Positions 1 through 10,559 of a stretch of DNA of 64,000 nt are shown here, piece by piece. Positions within the stretch are counted from its first letter, which is position 1. Each line of letters opens with the position of its first letter. The stretch comes from Nageia nagi (lineage: Eukaryota > Pinophyta), in assembly GCA_050084985.1 (NCBI GenBank), contig JBITNC010000001.1, positions 156,674,001 through 156,738,000 on the forward strand, in the 5' to 3' direction. The notes beneath the pieces were generated by a model, which was not told where the DNA came from, made no database searches, and saw only the letters and a program-made list of their open reading frames with translations. A program made the position numbers and the translations under genes.

Positions 1-439
1 TACAAATAGATAATGCTTTGCCCTTTTCCAACAAGTGGTTGTTTATTGCTTTTGTGAATGTTATGTGTGAGATGTTTTTTTAAAATTATGGCTATGTATT
101 GTGATTTCAAGATCCCAAGGGTAAGATAGCTTACTATTCTTGATCTTGGTTGTGGATTGCTACTTATGCTACAATGCTCAAGTTGTACATTTTTTGTTTT
201 AAGTTTTACTTCAATTTGTTTATCTTTTCCTTGTAACTCTTTACCTTTTTATCTTTTTCTTGTTACTTTAAATCATCATAATAAATAGAAACCAACTTCT
301 AATCTAAAGATTGAGTAGAAAACCAACACAAGTGCATCCCCACCACCTTCTACTCTTTCAAGGAACCTACCATTACGAGCAGTGAAGAACTCAACCAGAC
401 CAAACCCTTTGAGGTTACACTATACTAATCAATTGCAAA
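1..439. other. Unassigned AT-rich edge
   Basis: No coding frame, repeat or RNA gene is supported here. The stretch is AT-rich and leads into the Gag remnant that starts near 440. It may be the decayed upstream part of the same element. Confidence 0.4.
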
Positions 440-1130
440 GAAAGAAAAACCTCAAGTATATGAAAAAAAAAAGATTAAATCCCAAAGGAATCTTATTAAG
501 CTAACTGATATTATTGATAATATTCTTAATGTTCTATTAAAAAAAGATCTTATTGAGCTTCCACCAATAGTTTAACATCACTTAATTATGTTATTAAAAA
601 TTATAGATATGAAAAATTTTGCAATTATCATAGGACACCAAGGAACCTAATAAAAAATTACAGAATCTTAAAAATATCATTCAAGCTTTTGTTGATCATA
701 AAGCAATTTGGATAGATGATAATCCTAAAGAATAAGAAGGGCATGTACATGCTAATAATGGATAGCTAGATATATTTACAAACCTCTTACCAAAGATAAC
801 TCAGCAACTAAAAGGCTTCATTGGTTTGGTAAGTACTTTGCATTGTATGAATTATTATTTCTCTAATAGAAATGAATGCAAAAAATATTAGAAGTAAACA
901 AATAAGAGTTGTGATGAAAAGAAAATAAAACATAGTGGTGAAGCTTACAGAAAGAATGATGCTAACAACATGCAAGACTATCTGCATATTATCAATAATG
1001 TAAATTATACTACCAAAAAGGCACCTATTTTTGTACCTACATCTACAAAATGCATATGGGTTATTAAACCATCCCAAGTATGTAGATTCATTGCTTGAAT
1101 TCAAAAAATTAAAAATTATAGTGTACCATA
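440..1130 (+). pseudogene. Ty3/gypsy-like Gag C-terminal remnant, copy 1
   Basis: This is a broken plus-strand copy of the sequence at about 9290-9964. Both copies share a pro-rich start, a decayed zinc-knuckle-like stretch of the form CNYHRTxxxxxxxCRxL, and a C-terminal segment reading FVPTSTKC. In this family the histidine-containing C-Y-H type knuckle in Gag binds RNA during particle packaging. Stops and indels occur throughout. There is no protease or reverse transcriptase after it: about 15 bases of spacer lead straight into the LTR-like repeat at 1146. The call as gypsy Gag is better supported by the second copy, where the capsid domain is visible. Nothing suggests this copy is expressed. 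Confidence 0.55.
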
Positions 1131-1145
1131 AGTAGGTTATTTTTC

Positions 1146-2323
1146 GAATGATAAAATGTGTATGTTGCATTGTCTTTTGGGTAGATTTTGATCATGTCCC
1201 TCACATATTTTTCTTGAAAATTCTTCAAAAACCATGTTGTTAACAACATACAACTATTTTTATGTCATTAACAACATGCGTATACTAGATCAAAATAAAA
1301 ATAAATAGTATATCTTATTTATTTAAGGTCTGATGAGATGTTTTTTAGGCATGTTATCAATTTTTACATATGTTAAAATTTAAAAACTCACTTAGGTTCA
1401 TGATTATTTGAATGTTGCAAATAGGGAATCATGTATTTACTTCATTCATGAGTTTGGATCAAACAATGAAATTTGTATATTGATTATATATTATTATAGA
1501 TGTGTTCATCAGGTTTGTTATGTACTTGCATTCAGTTCATAAGTTGAATTGTTATCTTATGGAAATATGCGATGAAGTTGCAAATGAAAATGTGAAATGG
1601 TATATATGGTTTGTTTCTTAAATCTTTGAAACTTGTAATTTGAAATTCCAATTACAAATCATATAGATACAATCGTACAAGTAAATAAATCATCAATCCA
1701 AATTTAAAAAATACAAAAAAATTGAGCATGCATTCAAAATTTTATATAGAATTGGGAGCCAAAAAGATATATATATATATATGATTTATTATTTATATTG
1801 TAGGTGATATAAATAGGTGGAATAGGTTGATCTCTAGATATTATAACTCTTTGATATGATAAAAAATTTGATAAGTGGTTATCAACTGTAATAGTGTCTC
1901 TAGATACCACCTATCTTGAATATTTGTTATACTATGAGCTTTGGACTTTTTATCTTTAACACACATAATACTTTGCCACATTCCATGCAATTAGTAGCAT
2001 GCTTATCTTATGCTGGTAGCGACGTGTTTATCTTAGTCCATCAATGATGTGCATCTTCTAGATCAAGAGTTTTAGATTTTGATGGTCGAGTTATTGATTC
2101 GTGCACATGAAGATTAGTTATGAGCTTACCATCAGTCTGATCCCAATCCTTTCAAGATTCATTACTATTTACTTTCAAAGATTGTACATACTCTTCATAT
2201 CAGGTGCATGCTTTTAATGTATATTTTTTACATCTAATATAGTGTACATATCTAGCTCTTTTTATATTATATACCATCTTATTTATTATGTATATTCATA
2301 TTTTGCACAATTTAGAGTCTACA
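1146..2323 (+). repeat. LTR A of the gag-only gypsy-like family
   Basis: The 3' part (about 1790-2323) recurs at 6490-7011 and in part at 7012-7403. The 5' part, up to a short TA run near 1767-1782, matches 10021-10552. The repeat ends GAGTCTACA and is followed at once by a primer-site-like TTTTGGTGAACCC. It follows a Gag remnant and precedes another Gag remnant, so it appears to serve as a shared LTR between two head-to-tail copies. The 5' boundary is inferred from the polypurine-like site in the second copy. Confidence 0.55.
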
Positions 2324-2336
2324 TTTTGGTGAACCC
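2324..2336 (+). promoter_or_regulatory. Primer-binding-site-like motif after LTR A
   Basis: TTTTGGTGAACCC directly follows the CA end of LTR A. The same TGGTGAACCC follows the LTR copy that ends at 7403. Its position fits a minus-strand primer site. The cognate tRNA is not clear; it is not the initiator methionine type found elsewhere in this window. Confidence 0.45.
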
Positions 2337-3015
2337 TAACATATCTTACAAACATTAGAATTTTTATTTTAGGGCATCTCTTTTTCTAAGGAGTCTTGCA
2401 TTAGAAAACCTTGGTTTTGTTTTCTTTTTAGTTGAATTAATTTTCTCCAAATTTAGAAACTTTTATTGCTTATACAAAAAAGTTTCCTAAAAAATATCAT
2501 TATAGAAAAACCTAATTTTTGGAGGTCATTTTATTCAATTTGGTGGGATCTAGCATTAGAAATTTTTTTTTGAAACTATAGATAAATATAATTGGAAAAC
2601 TTTTCTTATTTTTCTAGGTCTAGATTTGTATATTTTGGTTGATTTTAAGAAATTTTTTGCAAAAAACGTCATAGTGAAAAATCATAAAATTTGAAAATAT
2701 TTTGAAACTATTTGGTGATTTGTTTCATGATCAAAACTTGCCAAAACCATAGGTCATCATAGTAGGCAACCTTTTGAGATTAATTTGAGCTTATTGCATG
2801 CATTTTTATCAAGATTTTTAGATATTTTCAAATAAAATATTTTTGCATAAAAAATTGAATTTTAAAGGTTATTTTTCTTAACTTTGAAAATTATAGACTC
2901 ATAAAACTTGTCCCACATCATAGATATACATGCTAGCAACTTGTTTTTAATCTTTCATGATGTAAAAGTGTTCATTTTTTCATATTTCTTAAAGTTTTAT
3001 GCAAAGCTCTAGACC
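2337..3015. other. Untranslated leader of element 2
   Basis: AT-rich sequence lies between the primer-like site and the first Gag-like frame. Several T-rich runs are present, and I see no open frame or RNA gene. Confidence 0.4.
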
Positions 3016-3960
3016 TTGCATTTTACCATGGATATTACATCTAAAAGTGGTTTTCTTAAATATTGGAATATGATAAGTGATTCATTTGCATCTTCTCCTA
3101 AACAAAAAATATATAAGGACACGGATGTTATACAAAATAATAATAGAAAATCTTATGATGAAATGAGTTTATCATATTCATGCTTAACTATTGTAAATGA
3201 TGATGTACAAAATGATATATCAATTATAGAAAATCAAATACATGATAATGATAGTGATGATGATGATGATGATTATATACATTAATTTGATTATGATGCA
3301 TATTTAAACCTTGAAGCTATGGATAAATATGAAATGTATGATATTGCATTTAAAAATTTGTCACCCCATGATCAACTTAAGAAAATTAAAGAGCACACGT
3401 TAGCCAATCTTTCTTTGATGTTAGGCATTTATACTGATCTTGATTTGAAGGTAAAATATTATGCATTTATAAGGAAAGAACTATATACATTATTAGAATA
3501 TCCATATGATAAGAAATATTGTATGCAAAAAATTTAAGAAAAAAGGATTACAAAAGCAACAACATAGATAAAAACCTTCACCTAAACCTCAAATTCAAAC
3601 TCAACTTCAACCACAACAGTCAAAGAAAAAATAATGTTGGCAAAAAGTAACATCTTAGGAAACATTGAAAACACAAGATGCTCACATTGTAGAGAAATAT
3701 AAACAAGATACCCACAATTGTTCCCCACCACCCAATCAAGAGGCCCCTAAATTTGAGATGTTTAGTGGACATCAACCAAAGTTTATTATAAGAGATCTAG
3801 TGAAAAAAGGTTTATTAGAGCCATAAAAGAAAATAACATAAGATGATAATGTTCCTATGGGAAAATTTGATGCTTATTGTAGTTATCATCAAAGAATGGA
3901 GATGATGGTTCTCCCTCTATAAATCCAACTAGTTAGGAGAGCACAAGAAAAATTTCAATT
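3016..3960 (+). pseudogene. Gag-like remnant of element 2
   Basis: A single frame runs from 3016 to 3537 with one stop at 3283-3285, just after an Asp run (DSDDDDDDY). It then shifts frame at about 3538 into a Gln/Pro-rich linker and a segment with FIIRDLVKKGLLEP and FDAYCSYHQ. That order (linker, a conserved leucine-rich block ending in P, then a C-x2-H start of a zinc knuckle) is typical of the C-terminal half of plant Ty3/gypsy Gag. The first 170 codons are not recognised. No pol follows; the next recognisable features are the polypurine repeats at 4631. Stops show that the frame is dead. Confidence 0.5.
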
Positions 3961-4630
3961 CAGTCATATCCAATTGAGATAGTTACAAGAATATAGAATG
4001 CAAAAAAATTGGTCTTTTAAAAAGTACAATTTAATATTGCAATCCTTAATAAGAGGTTTCAAAGGGTAATGCTCAACACATTTATTCTAGAGGTATAACT
4101 TGAATATATTAATCTTCTTGAGAGAGTAGTAGTTAAAGATTTGAAAAATGTAGAGGAAAATCTACATAAATAAATTCTAATTTTCATAGCAAAATGTGTT
4201 AATATTATGGAGATTCTACCACCCTCTAGTACACTATAATTTCTAATTTTGCATATCATATAGGATGCATTTCATATAGGTTGCATATCATGAGTCTATC
4301 CATTACATGCATTTGATTATCATGGTAAATTTTATCAAGTTTTTAATCATGTTATATTCATATCTTCATATTTTCTATCATGTTCTATTGCTTCTTATTT
4401 TCTCTTTTTACATCTTTTCATCCTCATCATTTCATCAAGTCTTCTTCTTTCATCACATGTTTTTCTTTTCTTTATCTCTCATAAATGTTCTTAAATTTAT
4501 CATGCTAATCAAATGTCTAATGTATAAGGTAGTCTATTGTGTAGTCATTACATCCCATATTAGTTGCATTTCATGAAAAATTACATAAAAATAAAAATAA
4601 AAATCAAGAACAAGTGGATATAGTCTTAGC
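3961..4630. other. Non-coding tail of element 2
   Basis: AT-rich sequence lies between the Gag-like remnant and the polypurine array. An open stretch at 4307-4576 encodes mostly Phe/Leu/Ile, as expected from T-rich DNA. I see no gene. Confidence 0.4.
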
Positions 4631-4704
4631 TAGGGGTAGTTTCAGTTTTAATTGGGGGCAATTTCAATTTTAGCTAGGGGCAATTTCAATTTCAGTTGGG
4701 GGCA
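4631..4704 (+). repeat. 22-bp tandem repeats of a polypurine tract
   Basis: Three exact-length 22-bp units start at 4631, 4653 and 4675, and a fourth starts at 4697. Each begins TAGGGG or TGGGGG and continues with an AATTTCAATTT-like spacer. The last unit ends TGGGGGCA and is followed by TGATAG, the expected layout of a polypurine tract against the TG of a 3' LTR. The tract therefore appears to have been duplicated in tandem. Confidence 0.65.
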
Positions 4705-7011
4705 TGATAGAAATTAGATATTAAAAATCAAATGGTAGAAATTTAGAATACAAAATAATATAGTGTAAAATTGCCTATTCATGGGGTATGAAGGTAAGTA
4801 TAGGTAAAATATATCATCTCAAATATTTTGATATTGGTTATGTTATGATCATGTTTATGATATTCATTGTAAAGTTCATTATAATTGACAAATTAAGACC
4901 ACTATTACTTCTTTTAATATATGGTATAAAAAGTGAACATTGCATATGTTATTCTTATGATTGCTATTTCAAATAAAATGCATATTTTACTAATGAATTA
5001 TGACAATTCAAGGCCATTGTATCTCTGAAAATTTGGTATAATATAGAATTATTGCATTATCTATGGAATATTGAATATCTGAATGGTTATTTTTCAATGC
5101 AAATTGAATTGATTATTTCTCCTAAAATGCAATTCTATCATTGTAATGTCATTAATGACGTGATTAAAAATGAAATTATAAATGCTTTGAAATATCAATA
5201 CTGATATCATGTTTTTAAAATAGTTAAAGATATTGTGATATGGTTTACACATAAACAAAAAGTATATAAGGTCAAAATTGAAAATTTTGTTGCTTATAAG
5301 GATAATATTATGCTATATGGAGATATAATTTTATGATCTTTGTGATGCAAAATGTTATTACTTGCTTTTAATTGAATATCATTAAAATTTGCAAATCTAA
5401 TATGAATATTTCCACACCTCTAACAATGTGTGTTCATTATAAATTTATTGTAAATAGGGCATATTACAAAATCTTTGAATATTTATTTAAAAATGCCATT
5501 ATTTCACAAATATGCACTACTATGAAAATGATGAATAAAATTTCCAAAGATATGATTGTCAAATTCTACAAAATTCATGTTATCAATGGCATAGGTTAGC
5601 TTTTAAAATCAAGGAAATCAAATGATTCAATGTGATCAAAATGTGCATTGTTGATATAAAAGGCCAACAAATATTTGAATATTTGGTATTTTTATGAGGA
5701 TCAAATGATATTATTCAATGTTATGCTAAAAAAATATTTTCAAGGCCATGGTCGTTCCATAACCAAAATCTTTTATCAATTACAAGATTATTCCAAGTTT
5801 GAGTGATTAAAATTTTTCATCAACTTGATCTTCATAGACTATGAATTATCATCACGGTAGTTTATATATCATGGTTTATAGAACTATGAGTCACATCGAC
5901 CATAGTGACATAATGGATATCATATTTATTTCATCCTTGCTCTTTTAATTGATTATTGTTTAATAGGATGTGATCTATATGGGTATTATATTGGTTTATT
6001 CCTTAGGTATTATCTGAGAGGGTAGGATTCACATAAATTGCTCTTCATATATAGGGATTTCAATTTTTAGCTTGATTACCCATAGCAACATGAGCAAGGA
6101 GAAACCAAGACCAAAAGGGGGTAACCAACATATCATACTTAACATATCTATTGAAAAAGGAAAGTCCACTTTACTATTGAAAATTTTCTTGTCTTCTCTA
6201 GACTTCTTTGGATTCTGTAATTTCAATGCTTTTCATTTCATATTCAAAAAGAAGGAAATTATACATGCCTAAAAATGATTTATTATTTATTTAATAAATC
6301 ATATTTAGACTTCTTAAATAATTTAATGCAATATTACATATATCAAGATAAAAGGATATTATAATGCAATACCATGTGTTATATTAAATGTTACATCATA
6401 TATCATGGGTTTTATTTTAAATTATCTTGAATATAACAATGATTATATTATTGCAAGAGATTCACTTTCACTCTTTTATATGCCTTTTACAAGTTGTATA
6501 AATGGATGGAATATGTTGATCTCTAGATATTAGAACTCTTTGATATGATAAGAACTTTAATAAGTAGTTGTCAACTATAACGGTATCTCTGAATGCCATC
6601 TATCTTGAAAATTTGTTATACTTTGAGATATAGAATTTATATCTTTGGCACACATCATAATTCAACACATTCCATGTAGTCAATAGTGTGCTTCTCCTAT
6701 GTTGGTAGAGGTGTGATTCTCTTAGTCCATTAGCAACGTGCATATTCTAGATTAAGAGTTCCATATTTTAATGGTCAAGTTGTTGGTTTATTCACATAAA
6801 GATTAGCTATGAGCTCACCATGAGTTTGAATCCAATCCTCTGAAGATTCATTTCTATTTGTTTTTAAGGATTGTACATACTCTTCATATCAGGTGTATGC
6901 TTTTCATGTATATTTGTTGTATCTGATATAGTGTACATATCTAGCTCTACTTATATTATAAACCATTTATTTATTATGTATATTTGCATTTTGCATAATT
7001 TAGAGTCTACA
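4705..7011 (+). repeat. Putative LTR B, 3' LTR of element 2
   Basis: The stretch starts TGATAG right after the polypurine repeats and ends GAGTCTACA at 7011. Its last 520 bases (from about 6490) are clearly homologous to the end of LTR A. The part before 6490 has no match in LTR A, so the full extent is uncertain: it may be a long diverged LTR or may hold an extra insertion. It contains no convincing coding sequence; the open frames at 5372-5599 and 6029-6272 look like chance. Confidence 0.4.
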
Positions 7012-7403
7012 CTACTTATCATGAGAATTTGTTTTACTCTAAGATATGGAATTTCTATCTTTAATGTACATCATAATTTGACATATTTCATGCAATTAGT
7101 AGCAAGCTTCTCTTATGCTGATAGTGATGTGCTTCTTCTAGATCGGAGGTATCATATTTTGGTGGTTGAGTAGTTGATTTATGCCCACAAATATCCACTT
7201 TGAACTCACCATGAATCCAATCCCAATCCTTTCAATATTCATTGCTACCTACTTTAAAGTATTGTACATATACTTTATATCAAGTGCATGCTTATCATGT
7301 ATATTTGTTGTATCTAATACAGTATACACTTTCATCTCTTTTTATATTATAGATCGATTTATTTATTATGTACATTCATATGTTGCACAATTTGAGGTCT
7401 ACA
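7012..7403 (+). repeat. LTR C, partial tandem copy
   Basis: About 390 bases repeat the sequence from roughly 6600 to 7011 in the same orientation, directly abutting it. It starts inside the LTR (at the stretch resembling ATCTTGAAAATTTGTT) and ends in GGTCTACA at 7403, followed by TATTGGTGAACCC. It works as the 5' LTR end of the following Gag element. Confidence 0.6.
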
Positions 7404-7416
7404 TATTGGTGAACCC
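7404..7416 (+). promoter_or_regulatory. Primer-binding-site-like motif after LTR C
   Basis: TATTGGTGAACCC follows the CA end of the LTR and matches the motif at 2324-2336. It marks the start of the internal region of element 3. Confidence 0.45.
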
Positions 7417-7684
7417 AACATATTCTTACAAACCTAAATCTCAATCTAAGACATCCCTTCTATAGAGTCATGAATCTATTTTCATTATTATCACTTCCCT
7501 TATCTGAGTAAGAGTAATAGCTAGAGAAAATGATAAGATTAGGGTTTATTCTAATTACATTTCAAAGATGTATTTAAATGAAGAACAACCTAGGGTTTTT
7601 AAGAGTAAGATTAATTTTAAGGATATTAGAAGTGTTAAGGTTAATCTTGATTTACCTTTATAAAAGTCTGATCCCAATGAGCAA

Positions 7685-9964
7685 ATGGATACTGATGAAG
7701 ATAATGATACTATGTCTATAAGTTATAGCAAAAAGATGGATATTATTGAAAAAACACCTAATAAGCTTAATGTGTTTATATATGATTATGATTTTGAAAA
7801 TATAAGTTTGGGAATCCATGGAGATTTTTCTAACAATGATGCTAAAATTGAAGAATTAGATAGAATTTCTAGCCATGTTAGATCAATAAAAGAATTGCTA
7901 TCTAATAAAGAAAAATTAGAATATTATCTTACTAATAATGCTAAAAATGTTATTGATATTCTAACTAATTATGAATTATTAGAAGCAAATATTTTAGCTT
8001 GGAAATCCTTGGATAGTTTGTTCTCTTATGAAAATGTAGGTTCTTCAAAATGCAAGGTCATTACTATTAATCAGGACATCACCAACAACATGCAAGCATG
8101 TACACATGTCATTAGTAGCATAGAAGTGGATGTTATGAAGCCTCTTAATGAAGTTACCATTGAATATGATGATAAGAAAATCGATGATGATTTCAAACAC
8201 CTAATTCTTAATCTTGTACATTATAATAAGGTATGCTTCCTAATAAAGGTAAGGGTATTTTGATTGATGAAAAAATTATATTAGATGTTAAAAATAAAAT
8301 TACTACTATAATTGATAATACTTCTTTACATCATCCTAATTGATCAAAATAATAACAAAATATCAAGCTTGATACTCAAGAAATTGAGTTCTTTCAACAA
8401 GCTGATGAGGAACAACAATTAGAGTTTATGTTAGAATTGGTTGATAGGCTTGAACATGAAGCAACAAATAGAAAAGGACCATTTGTGTCACTCAAGGAAA
8501 AATAAATCAGAGATGCAAATAAATCTTCCTCTCAAATTAGCAACATACCACCATAAACCCTTCCACCACCCTCGAAAGATAATATACTTATAGTTCAAAC
8601 TCAACAGCCAAAACAAGTTCCTGTAGTATCAAACAATGGAAAAATAATATATGAAAGAATTGAAAAATTAGAAAGAGAGTTACTTGATGATAATGAATAT
8701 GATTTCTTATTTTGTTTGAAATTTTTTTTGACTGATAGAATTATTTCTAAAGTGCTTGTTGGTAAAAAGAGTGTGAATTTTACAAAATTTGATGGTTTGC
8801 AAGATCCAAAAATGCATGTTAGAAAATTTCAAGAGGAAGCTATGGAATATATTTAGGATAAAGATATGCTTGTAAAATTATTTTCAAGTAGTTTAAAAGA
8901 TGATGCATTGAAATGGTATTTTATTCTTCTTGAAAAAAGCATTGATAAATATGAAGATTTGATATATCAATTGTTGAGGCACTTTAGATATAATATTGTA
9001 GAAAAAGTTCAATTCAAATATTTGTGCAAAATTAAACAATTACTTATCCAATCTTTGTCTGATTTTGTGAAAATATGAAAACAAAATGCAAATAAGATTA
9101 TTGTGCTTGAGTAAGATTTAAAGGACACTTTTTCAAATGCTTTATTACCTATGTATAAATTTTTGGTCATCTCTAATCATGATTTGACATTATTTGCAAT
9201 GATAGATATCTTTTTTTAAAAAGAAATTGCATAAAAAAACTTTATAATAAATGCTCTAAAAAATTTTGAGGGTATGAAAAGAAAGCTAAACCTCGGGTAT
9301 ATGAAAAGAAACCTAAAGTTACCATTGCTAATGTTGATAGAATAAACAATAGACCACAAATAAAGTTTACAAAGCTAACCGATATTGTTGATAATATTCT
9401 CAATGTGTTACTAAAAGAACTTATTAAGCTTCCACCAATGGTTTAGCATCACTTTTCTAATGTTGTTCCTAAAAATTATAGATATGAAGAATTTTGCAAT
9501 TATCATAGGACACTAGGGTACTTAATAAAAAATTGTAGAACCTTAAGAAACATTATTTAAGAATTCATTAACAAGAAAGCAATTCGAATGGATGATCATG
9601 TTGAAGCAACTGATGGGCCTATATACCCTGATAATGAACAATTGGAGATATTTACAAAATCTATTACCAAATACAATTCAACAACTAAGGTGACTTATCA
9701 ATTTGGTAAGTACTTCAAGTTGCATGAATTAGTATTTATCTAACAAGGATGGATGTAGGAAACAATGGAAACAAGTGAAATAGATCCATGATAAAGCATA
9801 AAATAAAAAATATTATGACATAAATGTCACTAAAAACATCCAAACCTTCTTTCACACTGCTAACAACATTAAATATACTACTAGGAAGGAACCTACTTTT
9901 GTACCTACCTCCACCAAATGCACATGGATTGCTAAACCATTCCAAGCATGCAAAGTTATTCCCT
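7685..9964 (+). pseudogene. Ty3/gypsy Gag polyprotein, decayed (element 3)
   Basis: The N-terminal frame (7685-8263, 192 codons) is acidic and unrecognised. After frame breaks, the capsid (retrotransposon Gag) domain is visible at about 8640-9080: FTKFDGLQDPKMHVRKFQ, then LVKLFSSSLKDDALKWYF and a helical tail, matching the family pattern of a target-rich FxG...H...F start and a LkxxAxxWy core. A zinc-knuckle-like CNYHRTLG segment lies near 9500, and the frame ends with FVPTSTKC...VIP before a stop near 9964. Stops at 8854-8856 and elsewhere kill it. No protease, reverse transcriptase or integrase follows; a polypurine-like tract comes only about 45 bases later. The element seems to be gag-only and would depend on a partner element for reverse transcription. 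Confidence 0.7.
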
Positions 9965-10010
9965 AGAATTGAAAATTTTCAATTTGTAGTGTATGATAGA
10001 TAGGTTATTG

Positions 10011-10019
10011 TTTGGGGGT
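10011..10019 (+). promoter_or_regulatory. Polypurine-like tract of element 3
   Basis: TTTGGGGGT lies about 45 bases after the end of the Gag frame, directly before the stretch homologous to the 5' part of LTR A. The position fits the plus-strand primer for the 3' LTR. Confidence 0.45.
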
Positions 10020-10020
10020 A

Positions 10021-10514
10021 AAATATGTATGTTTCATTATCATAAGGAATAATTTACTATTTTATTATTCTTCTAGGCATTTTTTGAACAAGTCCCTCAT
10101 ATATTTCTCATTCAAAATCATTAAAACACACATTACTAGCAACATTCACCCTATTTATACGCCACTAATGACATGCATTTCTCAAACTAGAATGCAAATA
10201 AATAGTATATCCTCTTTCCACATAGTTTATTGAGTTGTTTGAAGAGGTTTGTATTAACTTCTAGATTGGTTAAAATAAAAATATGGGCTTGTGTTCATTC
10301 TTGCAAAAGTTGTTAATTTAAAGCTTAAAAAGTTGTCTCTTGCTTTGAAGCCTTATTTGTTAATTATGATTCATTATTGGTAACATTGGTATTGTGATAA
10401 TTAATTTGAAAGTTACAAATGTATAAATGTTGAACAATTAGACAATTCAACCATAATACAAAGCATGAAGCATACATTCAACATTTTAAATAATAAATGG
10501 AGTCAAAAGAAAAG

Positions 10515-10552
<38 letters not shown>
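10021..10552 (+). repeat. Truncated 3' LTR of element 3
   Basis: It matches the 5' half of LTR A (about 1146-1782) and stops at the TA run, where sequence of the next element begins. The rest of the LTR is missing. Confidence 0.5.
10517..10552. repeat. (AT)n microsatellite
   Basis: An uninterrupted AT run of 36 bases. The shorter TA run near 1767-1782 lies at the homologous point of LTR A, so the array changed length between copies. It also marks the breakpoint at the end of element 3. Confidence 0.9.
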
Positions 10553-10554
<2 letters not shown>

Positions 10555-10559
10555 AAAAA

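Noticed and set aside
808-1170. 120-codon minus-strand ORF
   Set aside because: It is antisense to the Gag remnant 440-1130, rich in Phe/Ile/Leu, and not conserved in the homologous copy near 9736-9945 beyond the shared DNA.
10517-10552. CRISPR-like or hairpin function for the AT run
   Set aside because: It is an ordinary dinucleotide microsatellite; there are no spacers.
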